A stretch of DNA of 15,582 nucleotides from CAZPHI01 sp964586425. GTDB lineage: Bacteria > Bacillota > Clostridia > Lachnospirales > Lachnospiraceae. How positions within the stretch are numbered: the first letter of the stretch is position 1; the number at the start of each line of letters is the position of its first letter. A program made the translations under genes and the position numbers. Below the pieces are notes generated by a model, which did no database searches, was not told the origin of the DNA, and worked only from the letters and a program-made list of their open reading frames with translations. Below are positions 14,061 through 15,582 of the stretch, in pieces. The DNA is taken from assembly GCA_964586425.1 (NCBI GenBank), contig CAZPHI010000047.1, positions 1 through 15,582 on the forward strand. Reading direction: 5' to 3'.

Positions 14061-15293
14061 ATGAAGAAAATATATAATAATAAAGTGATTTTAGGTTTAA
14101 TATGTATGCTATGTTGTATTATTATTCAGCCATCCATGGTACAAACTATTAAAGCCGATGAATATGAAGGCAGCATCTCGCTTAGTAATGCAGTAATATA
14201 TGGCAGTGAAAGCGCACAGATTGATATAACATTATCCGGCCTGAGTGAGAATATCAGCATATGTAACTTTATTCTTTCATATGATCCAGAGAAAATAACA
14301 ATCAATAGCATTGAAGGTAATAGTCAGCTATCTTACAATACAGCCAGAGCTGGAAAGATATATTTTGTGTATAGTGGCGATGGTGTCGGAGATGCTATAT
14401 TAGCGACAATAACTGTAAATGCTGTTAATTCAGAAATCTCCACTACATCGGAGATATCCTTCTGGGCGGACGATGTGAGAAAATCAGCATATTCTACAGC
14501 TGATGCGCGAAAACTCAATATACAGGAATCGGGAGCAGATGTAGAGCTTATTAGCACTAAAGAATGCAAAATTATTGACTTTGTTAAACGAATGTATACA
14601 GTTGTATTGAATAGAGAAGCAGAAGAAGAGGGTGTAGCAGCCTGTAAAAATGCATTAATGCAAAATCTTTGTAACGGAGCCACAATGTGCGAAGCATTTT
14701 TTGGAAGTGAAGAATTCACAGCAGCAGGAGTGAATGATTTGGATTTTCTTAACCGCATGTATGAGGCTATTATGGGACGAACAGCAGATGAGGACGGAAT
14801 TAATGTGTGGTCAGAGATATTGCAGCAAGGCGTATCACGTAATTTTGTGCTTAGTTACTTTGTTACCTCCAATGAATTTACCGATATATGTGCTTCGTAC
14901 GGAATCGACACCGGTACGATAGAATTGAGTGACAGCAGGGATATGAATTACAATTTGACTTGTTTTGTACAGCGATGCTACAACAAGGTTTTTGACAGGG
15001 CAGCAGATGTTGATGGCCTTAATGCGTGGTGTGGTGCGATGCTTGAAGGTGCCTGCACTCCGGCTGAAGTTGCGTATGATTTCCTTTTCTCGCCAGAGGC
15101 AATTAGCTACGGTTGGGATGATAATACTTATGTACAGATTCTATACAGAACTTTTATGGGTCGTGAATACGATGAAGAAGGCTTGAATGTTTGGCTTGAA
15201 CAGCTTGCTGGTGGGATGTCACGTGAGGAGGTATTTGTGTATTTTGCGGGCTCAGCTGAGTTTGCAGAGATAGTGGCGTCGTATGGGTTGTAA
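14061..15293 (+). CDS. Secreted protein: cohesin-like domain plus four DUF4214-like units
   Basis: A 410-residue protein with a signal peptide (Lys-Lys start, hydrophobic core about 9-22, probable cleavage after A32). Residues about 34-147 look like a cohesin fold: alternating strands, FILSYDPEKI (70-79), AGKIYFVYSGDG (97-108), AILATITVNA (112-121). Then come four helical units of about 50 residues (near 172-223, 227-282, 300-350, 356-410), each with a (Y)…R-x-x-(D/E)-x-(D/E)-G-x-(N)-x-(W) core followed by (F)…S-x-E-F, as in DUF4214. Unit 1 lacks the Asn and Trp. No LPXTG, SLH or transmembrane anchor is visible, so it should be released or held by partners. Cohesins bind dockerins; whether this one does is untested. 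The gene interrupts the usual truA-rplM order. Confidence 0.8.
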   Translation: MKKIYNNKVILGLICMLCCIIIQPSMVQTIKADEYEGSISLSNAVIYGSESAQIDITLSGLSENISICNFILSYDPEKITINSIEGNSQLSYNTARAGKIYFVYSGDGVGDAILATITVNAVNSEISTTSEISFWADDVRKSAYSTADARKLNIQESGADVELISTKECKIIDFVKRMYTVVLNREAEEEGVAACKNALMQNLCNGATMCEAFFGSEEFTAAGVNDLDFLNRMYEAIMGRTADEDGINVWSEILQQGVSRNFVLSYFVTSNEFTDICASYGIDTGTIELSDSRDMNYNLTCFVQRCYNKVFDRAADVDGLNAWCGAMLEGACTPAEVAYDFLFSPEAISYGWDDNTYVQILYRTFMGREYDEEGLNVWLEQLAGGMSREEVFVYFAGSAEFAEIVASYGL

Positions 15294-15346
15294 TATATGC
15301 ATAAAGAAACATTTTAATAAAATTGTAAAAAATAAGAAAAAATTGA

Positions 15347-15375
15347 TTGACACACCAGGCTTAGTGTTATATAAT
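15347..15375 (+). promoter_or_regulatory. Consensus sigma-A promoter of rplM
   Basis: Perfect TTGACA at 15347-15352, a 17-base spacer, and perfect TATAAT at 15370-15375, with an A-rich stretch upstream that resembles an UP element. It gives rplM a promoter independent of truA, as expected after the accessory genes. Confidence 0.9.
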
Positions 15376-15381
15376 TTATAA

Positions 15382-15502
15382 ACGTGGCGTGTATTGTCAC
15401 AGTAATTGTGAATGTAAGATGTTTAGCCAATGCCCCGGTAAGACATTTTAACATAAACATATATGAATAAGTTTAATTAAGATTATTTCAGGAGGTAAAC
15501 CA
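15382..15502 (+). promoter_or_regulatory. rplM untranslated leader with two hairpins
   Basis: About 120 bases lie between the expected transcription start and the rplM ATG. TCACA/TGTGA forms a small stem near 15397-15411. ATGTTT 15419-15424 pairs with AGACAT 15441-15446, with an inner GCC 15426-15428 pairing with GGT 15437-15439. Firmicute rplM genes are known to carry an autoregulatory L13 leader; whether this is a diverged form is inference. Confidence 0.4.
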
Positions 15503-15582
15503 ATGAAAAGTTTTATGGCTAGTCCATCAACAATTGAAAGAAAATGGTATGTAGTTGACGCTACAGGATATACATTAGGTCG
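15503..15582 (+). CDS. rplM: 50S ribosomal protein L13, 3' end outside the window
   Basis: L13 is an early assembly protein of the large subunit. The 26 visible codons begin MKSFMASPSTIERKW and continue YVVDATGYTLGR, matching the L13 N-terminus (STIERKW…VDA.G.TLGR). AGGAGGT lies about seven bases before the ATG. rpsI is expected next, outside the window. Confidence 0.95.
   Translation, partial: MKSFMASPSTIERKWYVVDATGYTLG

Overview
The window is a low-GC Firmicute chromosome segment, most likely from a Lachnospiraceae-type Clostridia (Butyrivibrio/Roseburia-like). The assignment rests on gene order, AT-rich codon use, strong AGGAGG ribosome binding sites, a KOW-domain gene between map and infA, a long L17 with an internal insertion, and a secreted protein that combines a cohesin-like domain with DUF4214-like repeats. 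This is inference from sequence; no database search was run.

Layout. 1-3937 is the distal spc operon: rpsH (5' end outside the window), rplF, rplR, rpsE, rpmD, rplO, secY. 4021-5979 is adk, map, a small KOW-domain gene and infA, with a candidate promoter just after secY. A strong promoter near 6090-6119 drives rpmJ, which is only 37 codons long and starts with GTG. A 360-base non-coding stretch follows. It holds a terminator-like hairpin, a bulged hairpin and a possible 13-codon leader ORF. Then comes the alpha operon: rpsM, rpsK, rpsD, rpoA, rplQ, closed by a very strong intrinsic terminator at 9830-9884. A new promoter drives ecfA1, ecfA2, ecfT and truA, the shared energizing module of group II ECF vitamin transporters plus tRNA pseudouridine synthase. 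This ends at a bidirectional terminator at 13312-13356.

In many Firmicutes truA is followed directly by rplM-rpsI. Here two accessory genes sit between them: a leftward Xre-type helix-turn-helix gene, and a rightward secreted protein with a cohesin-like domain and four DUF4214-like units. rplM then begins at 15503 behind a perfect consensus promoter and a roughly 120-base leader, and runs off the end.

Most of the window is ordinary housekeeping DNA for ribosome assembly, protein export, initiation, N-terminal Met removal and RNA polymerase. The parts worth a second look are the inter-gene RNA hairpins (rpsH/rplF, secY/adk, rpmJ/rpsM, rpsD/rpoA, rplM leader), the L17 insertion, and the accessory pair between truA and rplM. 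I found no CRISPR array, transposon, tRNA, rRNA or clear new defence system.
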